Below are positions 10,902-22,441 of a DNA stretch of 64,000 nt, in pieces. Source of the DNA: Favolaschia claudopus (Eukaryota; Basidiomycota; Agaricomycetes; Agaricales; Mycenaceae); the NCBI GenBank assembly GCA_037176885.1, contig JAWWNJ010000069.1, forward strand, positions 434,001 through 498,000, read 5' to 3'. Within the stretch, counting starts at the first letter, position 1. Each line of letters opens with the position of its first letter. The translations under genes and the position numbers were made by a program. The notes under the pieces were generated by a model, which worked only from the letters and a program-made list of their open reading frames with translations, ran no database searches and had not been told where the DNA came from.

Positions 10902-13311
10902 ATGTCTTCTGCTACTCGCCAACTCGGAAACTCCACTTTCAATGCCATTGGCTTCGGTGCCATGGGTATCTCTACCTTCTATGGTGCTGTAGTGAAACGC
11001 GCGTGATGTGAGCAGCAGTGAAAGCAGAAATCCATCTACAACACAACCAACACACAACAAAACCGACGCGCGCAAGTTCGGGGCTCCATGCAAAGTATAT
11101 GCATGCTGCAACCCAGACGATCGCGGGAAGACGACGGAGAAAAATAATAAAATAATAATAGAAACATGCACTCGCCAGCGAGCGCGCTGTCCAATATCTC
11201 TTGGGAAACCCCTCCCACCATCGCTCTAACCATCTCCAAATCCAACCTCTCAATCTCAGTCTCGTCGACACCATCTCCAACCCAATCCAAACCAAAATCA
11301 AAATCAAAACCTCACAATCAACCGTTCCGTAAATCCGTTCCACCCAATCCAACAAATCCAAAACAATCTTGAAGACCCATAGCGTTCCTTCTTCGGGTTC
11401 GAGAGCAACGACGGCAAGCGAACGATCCATAGTTGAAGTAGGGCTCTTGAGCAGCAAGTCCGAATAAAACCGAATAAGAAAATCAAGTAAGCAAGATCAA
11501 GTTGAGCCGTCAGAGAAAGCAGTCATGGGGTGAAAGTGCGGTGTAAAATTCTCTATCGTACTGTACAAAATGGCGCTCCTCTTATATATCTACTGTTGAT
11601 TTCTATTTGGCTCGTAAAATCAACCCATCGTGTTTTGAATCAATCAATCAGCTCCAAGGATCAGAGGCTATACCGCCGATTTGATCCTACCCTCGAAACC
11701 AGGCAATTCATCGTCCAGTAAAATCCTCAAAATCCTCTCGACCAATGGTATTGAGCACCGGTGCTTTAATTTCCGGGTTCTGGACCTTCACTTCAAGTTT
11801 CATATATCGTTTCAACAAGTTCAACTTGTTTCGGCGTCTGATATCATCAAATCGTGATGATCACCTCGATGTGATCAAATCACAGAATGTGCGGCACTTT
11901 CCGCTGTTTTCACGGCTGAAAATTTACAGCGCTCATCAGTAGAATCGGACGAAGAGCGATTCAAGGTTGGCTTGCGGCGCCTGATGCGACCGAATTGGTT
12001 TTGATCGGTGATACGTCCTCGACGCTGCGCACGCCGCAGGGTGCACCTTCTGGGACTCCTCTGATCTCTACGGCGACTCTGAGGAGCTCATTGGGAAATG
12101 GTGCTCTTTCTTCCAATCTCATTAGATCTCCCCACTCACTTGTAATACTCGAACTTAGGTTCAAACGCACCGGCAAACGTGCTGATATCTTCCTCTGCTC
12201 AAAATACGGCTTCCGTCTCCCGTCGTTTGAGATTGACGGTAGCCCCGCGTATACGAAACAGGCTATCGATGCCTCGTTGAAGAAGCTGGGAGTGGACTGC
12301 ATCGATTTGTATTATTTGCACGTAGGTTGCGGATAAACTTGCTATTTTGTTTTACATGGCTCACGAATCTGATTTCCTAGCGCGTAGATGTTAAGACACC
12401 TATTGAGGTATGTCCTTTTCCCCTCCATTGAAAAGAGATCCTGATTTACTCCCTTCATCACTTAGCACTCGGTTGGTGCGATGGCCGAAGCTGTCAAGTG
12501 CGTTCAATATTGGTCCGCATTTTCCTGCGATCTTCGTACTAACTCGTCTGAAGAGCAGGAAAAATCAAACACATCGGTCTTTCGGAATGCTCCGCCGAGA
12601 CTCTCCGCCGTGCACACAGAGTTCACCCCATCGCCGCCGTTCAAGTCGAATACTCGCCCTTCTCCCTCGATATTGAGGACCCCAAGAGCGGCCTCCTGGC
12701 GACGGCGCGTGAACTCGGCGTCAAAATCGTAGCATATTCACCTTTGGGGCGGGGGTTGCTTACGGGCCAATATGTGTGTATACCCCTTTGCGTTCTTTGG
12801 CTTCTTGACTTGACTGATTTCGCGATTCTAGAAATCTCCCGATGAATTTGCTGACGATGATTTCCGCAAGGCTATCCCGCGGTTCGTATTAGTGCTGCCT
12901 TGGTTTAATCTCCCCTTCTGACCCGGGCGTAATCATTTAGGTTCAGCAAAGAGAACTTCCCTACTATTCTCAAACTCGCGGATGGCCTCAAAGCTATTGG
13001 GAGAAAGTACAATAACGCAACGGCCGGGCAAGTCACGCTCGCATGGCTCCTCTCTAACGGCGATGATATTGTTAGTCTTCCTCCCTTATCTTCCCGCGCA
13101 CGTACTGAATGTGTGCTCAACGTAGATCCCCATCCCCGGTACGAAGAAAGTGAAATACCTGGAAGAGAACATGGGTGGCGGGAAGATCGCGTTGTCGAAG
13201 GAGGATGCGGAGGCGGTGAGGAAGCTTGCTGCTGAGGCGGATGCGGCGCCGGGGGAGAGGTATCCCGCGTCGATGATGGCGATGTTGTTTGCGGATACGC
13301 CTTTGCCTTGA
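10902..13311 (+). pseudogene. Aldo/keto reductase, interrupted by an insertion
   Basis: Starts 'MSSATRQLGNSTFNAIGFGAMG' and ends at the TGA 13309-13311. Family features are 'SSDLYGDSEELIGKW', 'KYGFRLP', 'LGVDCIDLYYLH', '[19 protein letters not shown]', '[13 protein letters not shown]', '[16 protein letters not shown]' and 'IPIPGTKKVKYLEEN', as in yakc/AKR13-type NADPH-dependent reductases. Asp, Tyr and Lys of the catalytic tetrad are visible; the His would lie in the 'LYYLH' strand. Coding sequence stops after 'GISTFYGAV' at 10991 and resumes in frame ('ESDEERFK') at 11942. The 947 bp between has no splice sites that restore the frame. A further 49 nt at 11967-12015 begins GT but ends AC. Downstream introns are normal. 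The present allele is probably broken, unless these segments are spliced unusually. Confidence 0.75.
10992..11938. mobile_element. Insertion of unknown type inside the aldo/keto reductase gene
   Basis: Removing 10992-11941 restores the reading frame exactly at Val-Glu (GCT GTA | GAA TCG). GTA stands on both sides (10989-10991 and 11939-11941), consistent with a 2-3 bp target duplication. No clear terminal inverted repeats were found. The insert holds a minus-strand open frame from an ATG at 11430 ('MDRSLAVVALEPEEGTLWVF'), with a TATATAAG-like box near 11580, resembling a small captured gene. Its product is not recognised. A nested gene in a non-canonical intron is the alternative. Confidence 0.45.
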
Positions 13312-14354
13312 CCTTTTAAACCGTGTTGTATATACTCTGATTGACGGCATGCTAAAAAATTACTGTTGAGACCGTTCTCCCCCTCCTCTCCTCTTCTATC
13401 TCATCACTCGCCGAGGCACTCGTATATTCAACTAAAGCTTGTATTCATAATAGTTTCAGGCTATCGTTTTAATACATTAAAATCTGAGGGTTAGAAAATT
13501 CAGGTGCTGTGACAGCTGTCGAAGTCCAAGAATTTGCCAACTTGACTCGGAACGTTGGACCAACGCGGTAGACAAGGAGAAACAGGGCTTACTTATAAGC
13601 CGGAACTCGGAAGTAGCCTTCAGAAAGGGGCCGATTTCAAATCCGGGATCTGGTGAGCGCGTCGCGCGAGGCGCGGCGAGGACTACTGTACGCCGTGGGA
13701 GAACGAAAGAGAGTCACTGTGTGACGCCGCAGAATGATGTGCATCAAAATGTGGCAGTGCATCACACCTCCACCGAACGGCCATCTTGAAGTTTCGTGCT
13801 CGACATCGCCAGAAACAATCTCGACGCCCTCTTCGTCGAGTCTGCTCTCGCTACATTGTGCTGACTTACTCACAACCAATATTTTCGGTACATTGGCTGG
13901 ACAAACTGGACAACAAGCACTTCGCTAGCACCGAGAATTTCAGCTCGGAATAGGTCCTTCATTCGAGCAGTTGGTTCGTGTTGAAGCCCTCCGAGTTTCA
14001 TTTTTCCTTTTGAGATTAGATTCTTCACTGGCATCGTGGACTCTCGTGATGAACCGGAGGCTGTCGATGGATGTGACGGGGTCATGCATGCGCGCGGCCT
14101 CCGCTCTTTCGTCGTCGATGTCCGCTCTTCTCTAGCTACCATCCTCGCTCCAATTCATATCCTTCCTTCCTCTCCCGCGCTCCCTCCTGCCGTCATCTAC
14201 CCTGTTTTCCTTTGACGCCGCCGCTAAATGCCAGTGGACTTAGATCGCTCTTCGGAGTTTGAATCGCCCTGCTTCTAATGACGCGCGTTACGATCTGCTA
14301 TGCAATTTTTCCCTCTTGTCCTCTCCCATCTCCTTGCGCAAAGCCACCGTAACG
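13312..14354. other. Intergenic region, no supported gene
   Basis: About 1 kb. Minus-strand frames at 13637-13879 and 13870-14142 are open, but neither resembles a known domain nor has clear splice signals. A GC-palindromic patch (GAGCGCGTCGCGCGAGGCGC) lies near 13655. Confidence 0.4.
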
Positions 14355-15586
14355 ATGCCCGTGCAAAGTAAACTTCTCTCGATCCCAGCCGACATCCACT
14401 ATCTTCTCCTCAGCATCCTCCCCGACTTTCGCGACCTCGCAGCGCTCATACTCACCCATCGCTGCATCTACGGTGTCTTCAAGGCCGGAGAAAAGACGTT
14501 GCTCGAAGCCGTTGCGCGTAATTTTCTCGGTGCTTTCTACGACGAAGCGGTCATCCTCGCTTATGAGCAAGGCCTGTCACGGTATCGGCGTACCACAAAT
14601 AAATCGACAGCAGAGGGCATCAAGTTGACCTCCAGGATTGTGCAATCGATCGAGAGGAACAGCAACGTTTTGAAATCGCTGGAAAGCTTTGTATATGGCT
14701 TGTTGAAGACGAATAAGAGTCTCTAGTGAGCAATGTTTGATTCATGCTTCGAAACAGGACCTGACAAAATGAAGCCTGCAAGATTGTTACGACGGTCTGG
14801 AAGAGCTTGAATACCGGTCCGAGTCGGAAAGAGTAGCCTATAAGAAAACCCTGCTAGAAAACTTTGTCGAACTTGCCAGCTTTTCCTACACTGCAATGTG
14901 AGGCACTCGCTTGCAACGAAAATTTCAATTGGTCATTGACGTGATGGCAGACCGTCCGCTACCGAATCGCTGAGAATGACCGCTGCAGGGTATAAATTCT
15001 GGAGATTTACTCTCATCCAGGAAGATAAACATATGTGAGTTCTCCATATCACATGTGTATGATTCGAGTCGTACCGGCCGCAATTTAAAGTGTTTACAAC
15101 CTCTGCAATTTCAGACCCTTTCTCAAGGAGCTTCCGATCCGCGAGGTTCTCGAGCTAGACCACTATGTCCAGGGTCTCTTGAAGCTCATCTGGGCGATGC
15201 GTGGCGCGGGTTTCTCTGACCACGATAGTACGTCACTCGCTCTCTATCACTTCAAGTTCTTTTGACGACGGCTGCCGACATTCTACTCAGCCGACTGTGT
15301 GAGCGGCATACTAGCCACAGGTCCTTGGAATATCTGGCGCCTCTGGGGTGCTCTCCTCGAGGGTGACATGGAAGAGTATATGGGAGAGCCGTATGGAGAG
15401 CCATACGAGGGGTTTTTCAACTATGCGTTCTTCGACGTCCTGGAAAGAAAGCAGTTGCCATCGTTGGGAGGCACAGGTACCGGCGACGGATTCAACTCTA
15501 TTTTCGACGGAGACAAGGCGACGCACGAGGTTCTGAAGAGGCTGGCGGCGAAGGAAAAAGGCGTGGACGTGGAGACCGATGCTTGA
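14355..15586 (+). CDS. 'MPVQSKL' family protein, copy 1 (F-box-like hypothetical)
   Basis: Start 'MPVQSKLLSIPADIHYLLLS', then 'LPDFRDLAALILTHRCIY', which resembles a degenerate F-box helix pair (P-x-D-I...IL, D-L..L.L..R). Middle exons carry 'MTAAGYKFWRFTLIQE' and 'ELPIREVLELDHYVQGLL'. The last exon has 'WNIWRLWGALLEGDMEEY' and 'FFNYAFFDVLERKQLPSL', ending at the TGA 15584-15586. Two paralogs lie at 32353 and 33860. The family is familiar from agaricomycete genomes only as hypothetical proteins. Substrate-recruiting SCF function would be an inference from the N-terminus alone. Confidence 0.7.
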
Positions 15587-15679
15587 AGGTCGGTGTCGTA
15601 TCATCGCGCCTAGTTTGACGTTTTCTTGGAACGACGATAGATGGTATACTTATAGTATCGTAACCAGTCTGATCATTGC

Positions 15680-16338
15680 TTAACCTTTAGGTTCAGCTAC
15701 TCAGACACGCTTGCGTTTGTTGCAATGGGACAAACAAAGTATGAGTCAGCGCCTTTGTGTCATCTGATGCCGATTGCAAATCATCGCCGCTGGCCGCCTC
15801 CGCTCAGAATCTAAGCATAAACTGACTTAGCCGAGGTTCGCTATTTCATTTCAAGATGCCGGAGCTCCTGGATTCTGAGTCCTGAGTGTGGGCAGGAAAG
15901 AAGGAGCTCAGGAAGATATCCAAGTCGGCCTGCCGTCAGCCCTCACATTGATCTGAGAGACGCCGTGCACAAGTGCCGTTCAGGAACTCGGTCCGAACTC
16001 CGTGTCCGCACCTGCCGAGGAGCCTGTTCGTCTCGGCACTTAGGCTTGCAGTTGCCCACCAATCGGCTCGACCACTTGAAGAGCTACAGCTTTGAAGGGC
16101 GAGCGCCCGTAAATGACTTAAGCTGGCAAGAGTGAATGGAAGTATGAAGACTGACTCATCGAGATGACTGCAAGGTTTCAGCGATGATATCAATTTGGCT
16201 TCAATTGACAATAGCGTACACAGGGTTGGGCCGGGTTGAGTGAAATTTGAATCCGACTGAATCGAGCTCGGAGCAAGTAGTTGAGCATCAAGTGGCGGCT
16301 TTAAATTACTTGTGAGCCAAACCCTCACTAAAGGTTAA
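15680..16338. mobile_element. Candidate MITE with TTAA-flanked inverted ends
   Basis: GCTTAACCTTTAG at 15678-15690 is exactly inverted at 16328-16340 (CTAAAGGTTAAGC). Read as TTAA + CCTTTAG, the ends resemble piggyBac-type termini (TTAA target duplication, CCYT start). The inverted match is only about 7 bp beyond TTAA, and the 650-bp interior has no transposase. Chance is not excluded. Confidence 0.35.
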
Positions 16339-16452
16339 GCTCCCGCCTCGAAGAGGCCATACCCAAATCATAGCGAATATTGTACGAGCAATGCAAGAAT
16401 GGCTACAGCAGAACCACCAGTCACTTACTTCTCTCTCCTTATTATACCTCCC

Positions 16453-17997
16453 CTAAACGTTTCGGAAGGTAAACTTTTCCCCAATCGCCTCCTCCGTTAC
16501 AACCCACAACTTCTCCGCGTTCGCAGGATCCTCGCAATGCGGCGCAACTTCAGTCACATTGCAGTCGACGAGATACGCTCCAGGGACATCTATAGTCAAG
16601 AACAAGATGAAATTAGCCAACACCAGAACGGTTTTGCTATGAAAAGTCTGACTGACCATCAAGTCGAGGATCAAAAGCGGCGGCAACAGTCCTGTATGTT
16701 CAAAAGAACCATCGGTTTATCAATCATCTATCCCCCAACTTCCCTAGAAAGTAATTTGAAGCATTCTCACGTTGCGGCTCCTTCAGCGAGTGTTTTCCAA
16801 TCCCATCGCTCCGTGTTGACGGTGCCATCGGCGTTCAACGTTCCTGCGAAGATAAGTGATTGAGTTATTAATCCATTCCGGCTGAGAATCTCAACATATG
16901 GTAAGTACCGGAGGCAATGAAGCTGTCCTTCGACTCCTCCTTGAGAGCAATGTTTGTTAAAACCTCTGTCAGAATTTAGAAGAAAAAAAAACCATTATCA
17001 GCCCCCATAATCAACTTCGTTCAAGGCAGAACAGAAAGGGATTATCAAAGTACAGTACCAACCTCCCGGATGCAGACTGAACGCGTTAATCCGCCCGCCA
17101 GAACGCTTCACCAACTCCTTCGCAAACAGCACATTCGCGCTCTTCGCCTGGAAATATATCTCGAACCCATTCATCGCTTCAAGATATTTAAATTTCGACT
17201 GCGCTTCCGCTTCCGCATCATCAAGGCGCTTGAACAGCTCGAAATCCATGACCGAAGTCCCGGTATGGCCTCTGCTGGCAACCGTTACAACGCGTGGGAT
17301 GTAGTTAGATATAGATGTCGCGGACTCGCAGGCGAGGATTTTGTCCGCGATGAGTTTGGTGAAAAGGAACGGGCCGATATGCGCGGTGGCAATTTGTCTG
17401 TCGAAGTTGTCCTCGGTCAGTTTGAGGGGTACGATGGCGGCGGCGGCGTTGTGGATGAGCACCTGGAATTCAAGTTTATTTGAATTTAATTTATTATAGT
17501 CAGTGAAGCTCCAACAGAGTGACAATGAGGGATACATACGTGGATGGGCTCTGGATACGAATTCACTTCGTCAGCTGCCTCACGGACCTTGGTCAGCGAG
17601 GAAAGGTCGAGCGTAAGAGAACGGATGTTTGCTGATGGCATTTCTTTCCGAATAGCATCCTCTGACGCCTTCAATCTGCGAATAGAACATAATTATAAGG
17701 CGGGATCCTTGTTGAACTGTCAACTTTACCAAACCCTCACCTCTCTGCGTTATACCCTGTGATAATAACTAAACTCGCATACTTCGCAATGGCTTGGGCA
17801 GCGTTGAAGCCGACCCCATTGAGCGAGGTCCCGGTGATTAGAACTAGAAGATTTATTGAGCATAAAATATTGGACTGCGACAGAAAGTAGAACGGACCGT
17901 TCTTTCCCTTCATATACTCAGACAGAGCATCAGCCACTTCATCGGCGGTGCTATGGCGGGAAAATTGGGGCAAGGAGTCCATATGCATGTCAGACAT
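16453..17997 (-). CDS. Short-chain dehydrogenase/reductase, copy A (retinol-dehydrogenase/WWOX-like)
   Basis: Minus strand, ATG at 17997 ('MSDMHMDSLPQFSRHSTADE') to the TAG at 16453-16455, about seven exons. Motifs in order: cofactor loop 'TGTSLNGVG' (TGxxxGxG type), 'LIHNAAAAI' (NNAG-like), 'HIGPFLFTKL', catalytic-Ser strand 'VVTVASRGH', the Y-x-x-x-K pair in 'YFQAKSANVLFAKEL', and 'FSLHPG'. The C-terminal exons have 'TVAAAFDPRLD', 'GAYLVDCNV' and 'AEKLWVVTEEAIGEKF'. It is an NAD(P)H-dependent oxidoreductase, presumably cytosolic, of unknown substrate. It shares exon layout with the three paralogs at 18334, 28907 and 30721. A TATAAAAG lies at 18053-18060, 56 nt upstream. Confidence 0.82.
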
Positions 17998-18052
17998 TAC
18001 ACAAGATGCAAGCTCAACTCGATTTTGAGAGGAATACCCAGGAGTAGGATGG

Positions 18053-18060
18053 CTTTTATA
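18053..18060 (-). promoter_or_regulatory. TATA box of SDR copy A
   Basis: TATAAAAG on the minus strand, 56 nt upstream of the ATG at 17997. Confidence 0.55.
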
Positions 18061-18333
18061 CGGAAACAGAGCGAGAAAGTCAGTATTATGAATTCGCCGT
18101 TGACTCGTCGCTTGGCTTCATAGTCGTCGGACATTGGCAAATCAACATATCGTGGAATGCATTGAGCTGCCGGCCCGTTCAATCAAGACGGTGGGGCCGA
18201 GGAGGGAGGGTTCATTGTATTGCACCTCATCGGAGGTGAAAGACAACATCGGAAGACGGAATTTCAAGAAGGCACAGAAAGAAACGGAACAAATGTGATC
18301 AAAACACATCGTGCGACGTGGATCGAAACTCAA

Positions 18334-19826
18334 TTAGAACGCGAATGACTCCCCGACGAGCTTCTCGGTGACATCCCACAGCTTCCTCGCGGTCTCCTGC
18401 GGGTAGAGGGATCATGTGAGATGCCAAGTAAGGAGGAATTTTTTGCAAGACGGAAAGTAAAAATGAGTCTGTACGTACCGGGTCCGAAGCGTGTGGTGCC
18501 ACTTTGTCGTTTGCGATTTGACAGTCCTCGAGATATGCTCCGGGTTTGTCTGAGGGAATAATGAGAGATCAGAACTCCAATGAAAATTAGACGATGGACA
18601 TGGGAAAACATCCGTACCATTGAGACTCGGGTCAAAGGCTGCGGTGACGGTACTTGACAAAGAATGGGGTCAGAATTGGGGAAGGTCAAAAGATCCGGGG
18701 GCAAACTCACGTAGCCGCACCCTGGCCGATGGATTTCCACGGAATGGACTTGGATAGGATAGGTTTACCGTTCTCGTCGAGAACGCCTGAATGCACGTCA
18801 GTCGAGAAGATATAAAAAACAACGAGGCTGACGCACCAGCACCCTGGAAAATGGGAAGTGTCCCGTCTTTCTCGAAAGCATTGGTATAGATGACTGTGAA
18901 GAAAAGGGTCAGTAGATCGTCAAGAAATACGTCAGACACTGATTCAGATAGCTTACGCCCGGGATGCAAACTATAGGTGTTGACTTTCCCCTTCGCACGC
19001 TTGAACAGCTCGAGGGCGGTAAGAATATTGGCTGCCTTGGTATCGCGATACGCAACGGGTGGAGAGTACTTCGTCGGGTCGGGGTTCGTCAAGGCATCCA
19101 AATTGACTGGGTCGCCAGGATTGGCGTGAGCGACACTGGAAACGAAAACCACGCGAGGGGTGTATGTTGGGGAGGCAGACGCGAGTATCTTCGGCATGAT
19201 GAGGTTGGTGAAGAGAAAAGGACCGACGTGGTTAGTGGACCAATGCAGCTCGAGTCCGTCTGAGGTGAGCTTGAACGGGATGAGGCCGACGGCTGCATTG
19301 TTGATGAGAACCTGGATTCCAATTGTTTGATTCATTCGTGATTGAAATGTAGGAGCGGAATGAAGACACTTACATGAATTGGCTCTGCCAACTTGTTCAC
19401 CTCTTCAGCGGCTTTGCGGACGCTGGCGAGGGACGTAAGATCGATGAGTAGCGGATGAATCTTCGCTGTTGGATTATCCTTCTTGATCGCAGTCTCAGAT
19501 AGCTTCAGTCTATCGATTACAGTCAGTAGAGTTTTGGTTTGGGGGGGATACCATAGAAACCTCTCATCGTTATGTCCAGTTATTATGACCATGTTTGCAT
19601 ATCGAGCAATCGCGCGGGATGTCTCAAATCCTAGTCCCCCAAGGGAAGTTCCAGTGACGAGAACTAATCCAGCCATTAGTCCGATCGAGTCGTGCTTCCA
19701 GTGCAAATTTGACATGAAGGACGCACCGTTTTTTCCTTTGACTTCGGCGGCAAAGGTATTTACCACATCCTCTGCCGTTGAACTGCTAGTAGGGATAGTA
19801 AGATTCTCCAGGGGTAATTCGGCCAT
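18334..19826 (-). CDS. Short-chain dehydrogenase/reductase, copy B
   Basis: Minus strand, ATG at 19826 ('MAELPLENLTIPTSSSTAED') to the TAA at 18334-18336. Motifs: 'VLVTGTSLGGLGF', 'LINNAAVGLIPF', 'TNHVGPFLFTNLI', 'VVFVSSVAHANPG', catalytic 'YRDTKAANILTALEL' and 'YSLHPG'. The C-terminal exons give 'IYTNAFEKDGTLPIF', 'GQGAAT', 'TVTAAFDPSLN' and a final 'GESFAF'. All SDR catalytic residues (Ser, Tyr, Lys) are present. A MITE sits about 50 nt upstream of the start, between the gene and any more distal promoter, and no TATA box is visible in the remaining 50 nt. Confidence 0.82.
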
Positions 19827-19877
19827 CTTAATTGAGCAGGGGTTTGCGACAAAGTATCAGACTCACAGATCCCTTTA

Positions 19878-20131
19878 CTGTACTATTCCGACCGGTTGTT
19901 CACTAGGCGTTACGCGTTAGCCTATTTGTTCACCGGAAACATTGTTCACCGGCCGGCGATCAAGCAAAAATTACTATATATGGAGCTCCGGCAAATGCCG
20001 GAACGAAAATTTTGACATTTTCTTGCCTTTTTGGGCGGAAAAAGTCGCTGTTATGCGTTACGGAGACCAAAGTTGTTCAGTTCACAGCCGGCCGTTACCC
20101 GTTATGTGAACAACCGGTCGGAATAGTACAG
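19878..20131. mobile_element. 254-bp MITE with 26-bp perfect TIRs and TA target duplication
   Basis: CTGTACTATTCCGACCGGTT... at 19878-19903 is perfectly inverted at 20106-20131, flanked by TA on both sides (19876-19877, 20132-20133). TGTTCAC(CGG) recurs just inside the left end, a possible subterminal binding motif. TA duplication and size fit a Tc1/mariner-type non-autonomous element. No other copy was seen in the window. Confidence 0.85.
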
Positions 20132-20133
20132 TA

Positions 20134-20871
20134 TATGAAGTAAGTACGCGCGGCTCCGCGTCGGGCTATGTCAGTGCTATGTCAGCAACTGTCAGCGATC
20201 AGTAAACACTGACAGGAGATGAAACCCGACCTCGCCCCCGCGGAAGGAAGGATTCGGGTCCTTTTCCGGTTAGCACCTTTGGGTTTCCTGAGATTTTCGC
20301 AAGATTTTCGAAGTTTATTTTCGCGGTTTGGGGGCTGAGATCTGAGAACCAACGGAGAACAGGGGAACAATGGAACCACAGAGCGCACATAAGGGTGGAA
20401 GTCAGAATATTGCGTGCCAGATGATGATCAAGAACAAGAGCAACAACGGACCAAACGTGGAGGTCACGTCACCGACGCGAATCATCCTGAATCATGCGCA
20501 TTTCACGTGCTGTGACATAGCGCGCTTCTTAATCTTATCGAGTGAAAATTCTGTTCAGAGACGACTGTTTCAGTGCGTTAGACTGTGTGAGAAGCGGAAT
20601 CGCCGTCCCTGCATCCGATCGTTAGCCCATCTCTCGTGAAGAACTTAACAGGCGAAGAAATTCGGCACGATACTTACTCATACACTCAAACATCATTGCA
20701 GTGGAAAGCAGTCAGAAGAGATTTGCAACGGAAGAAAAGACTACATGACTGGAAGGATGTACGGAGAGACAAATTTTAATCGACCCGTACGAACGACGCG
20801 TCCGTCACCGACTATAGAATGAGTAAGCAAGACGAAGAAATAGACAACGGTTTTGCGCACCTTTACTCAAT
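20134..20871. other. Intergenic region, no supported gene
   Basis: A plus-strand frame at 20370-20639 is open but matches no known family. Nothing else supported. Confidence 0.4.
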
Positions 20872-22441
20872 TTAACGAATCTCCACACTCAAACCCTGCG
20901 ACTTGAGTTGGTCCACCCTGCGCTTGAAACGGTCGCTAAGTTTACGAGCACCATCGTCGCGCGAAATATTCACACGCTCCCATCGAGCAACTGAAGGCGG
21001 CCCCGACATTGCCTGAAGCTCCTCTGTCGTCCACCACCGCGAGCAAATCATCGCTAAAAGCCGTTTCTCGGTGAACCATTCTCCGATTTGCCAGAGAAGG
21101 AGTCGCTGCAACCGCGGTACGAGGTGAGCTGTATTTCCCTCATCATGCGCTAGCTGCGCGAGCAAGAAATCGTCGATGGAACCAAAGCAGCATTCGACAA
21201 GTAGATCGGTCAGAAGCGGAGCATGGAAGAGAATGGTGTGCAGCTCCGGAGGGTATATGTCGCAGATGCTGAGCGAGAAGTCTTCAATGTTGGGGGAACG
21301 AAGTTGGAATTGGGTGAACATTGTTGAGATAGGAAGAGTCCAGTCCTGGAAGTCGAAGAAGTACATATGGAGTTTTCGAACTTTGGGGAGGGCAAGGCGT
21401 CCGAAGCAGGAAGTGATTGCATCTCCACAGGGAAGACTGAGGTCGAGGGTTTCGAGGAATGGCAAGGTGATGAGGGGAAGATGGGTTATGGATGCGGGGG
21501 GTGGTATGTTTGGGTCTTCTTCGTTGCCCTGGTCTGGACGAAATTTCGCATGGATCAAATTCGTACCCTGGAGAAGAATGTTGAGACAAAGCGCAAAATT
21601 GGCCTGTTCCAACTCCAGATGAGTGAGTTGCGCCCAAGGCATCGGAAACTTTTGTATATGCTCGATATCAAGTGTGACCTTGCGAAGCAATGGAGCGCAG
21701 AGGAATGCAGATGCAGCCGGCATTTCATCTGCGCCGTATCCACGCAAAGTAACAGTTTGTATGGAGTTCAAAGTGCCTCCGGGAGGTTTTGCCAGCGCCT
21801 GCAGTACGGGAGGACAGTCCCATAAGACAAGGTGTCTCCATCGAGGGGCTCCGAGGAGCAAAACATCTGCGAGAGCCGGTGGAATTTCGGTGTCCCATGA
21901 CGAGCAGCGGAGACGGAGCGAGATTGGGAAAGATCTTGAACGTTCGAGATAGGTCTTGATTGTTAATATAGATTCACGCGTATGCGCCTCCCCTTGTCGT
22001 AACTGAAGCGGCGGCTGTCTCGTCCATAGCGCAGGGGTCGCATGAGCGAGCTGTCTCCAACGTCTGCAAACCTGAGAGAGCCAAAGGGCCGTCTGCAAAG
22101 ACCAAAATGGATGGCATTGGCAAAAAAATTCCATCAGCAATTCGTTGGGGAGTTTGCGAATCGGGGAGATGACGAGCTTATTTGCGTATTCACGGTCTCG
22201 CATGCACTATTTTGAGAATCTATCAGCGCTATTTTCTCTTCAGAAACAGAAATGAGAGCTTTGACCTGTGCTTCAGATGGTTTGGAGCCACACTGCTGAT
22301 CAGGAGGCGGAGAGGCAGCGACAGCATTGGCCGTCAGCGTAACGGACTGCGTCAAGGATTGCGTTGTGACGTCCACATCTTTATAACGGGTTCAGAATTC
22401 ACAGTGTTAATCGAGCGCGAGCGTCACATACCCACGGCCAT
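20872..22441 (-). CDS. F-box / LRR-type protein, copy 1 (frameshifted near the N-terminus)
   Basis: Compared with the copy at 26951, the start is the ATG at 22439-22441 (exon MAV + intron of about 50 nt), continuing 'VTTQ...' and 'EAQVKALISVSEEKIALIDSQ'. Here 10 nt are missing relative to copy 2, shifting the frame. The long frame from 22203 down to the stop at 20872 ('MRDREYANKLVI', F-box 'PIRKLPNELLMEFF', 'LSQVCRRWRQLAHATPALW') then covers the F-box and leucine-rich part to 'GLSVEIR'. F-box proteins recruit targets to SCF ubiquitin ligases. Either translation starts at the internal Met, losing the N-terminal coiled-coil, or the gene is a young pseudogene. Confidence 0.75.

Noticed and set aside
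13637..13879. Minus-strand frame with 'MHCHILMH', reminiscent of a laccase copper motif
   Set aside because: No other copper-binding motifs, no flanking cupredoxin sequence and no coherent splice structure; chance match.
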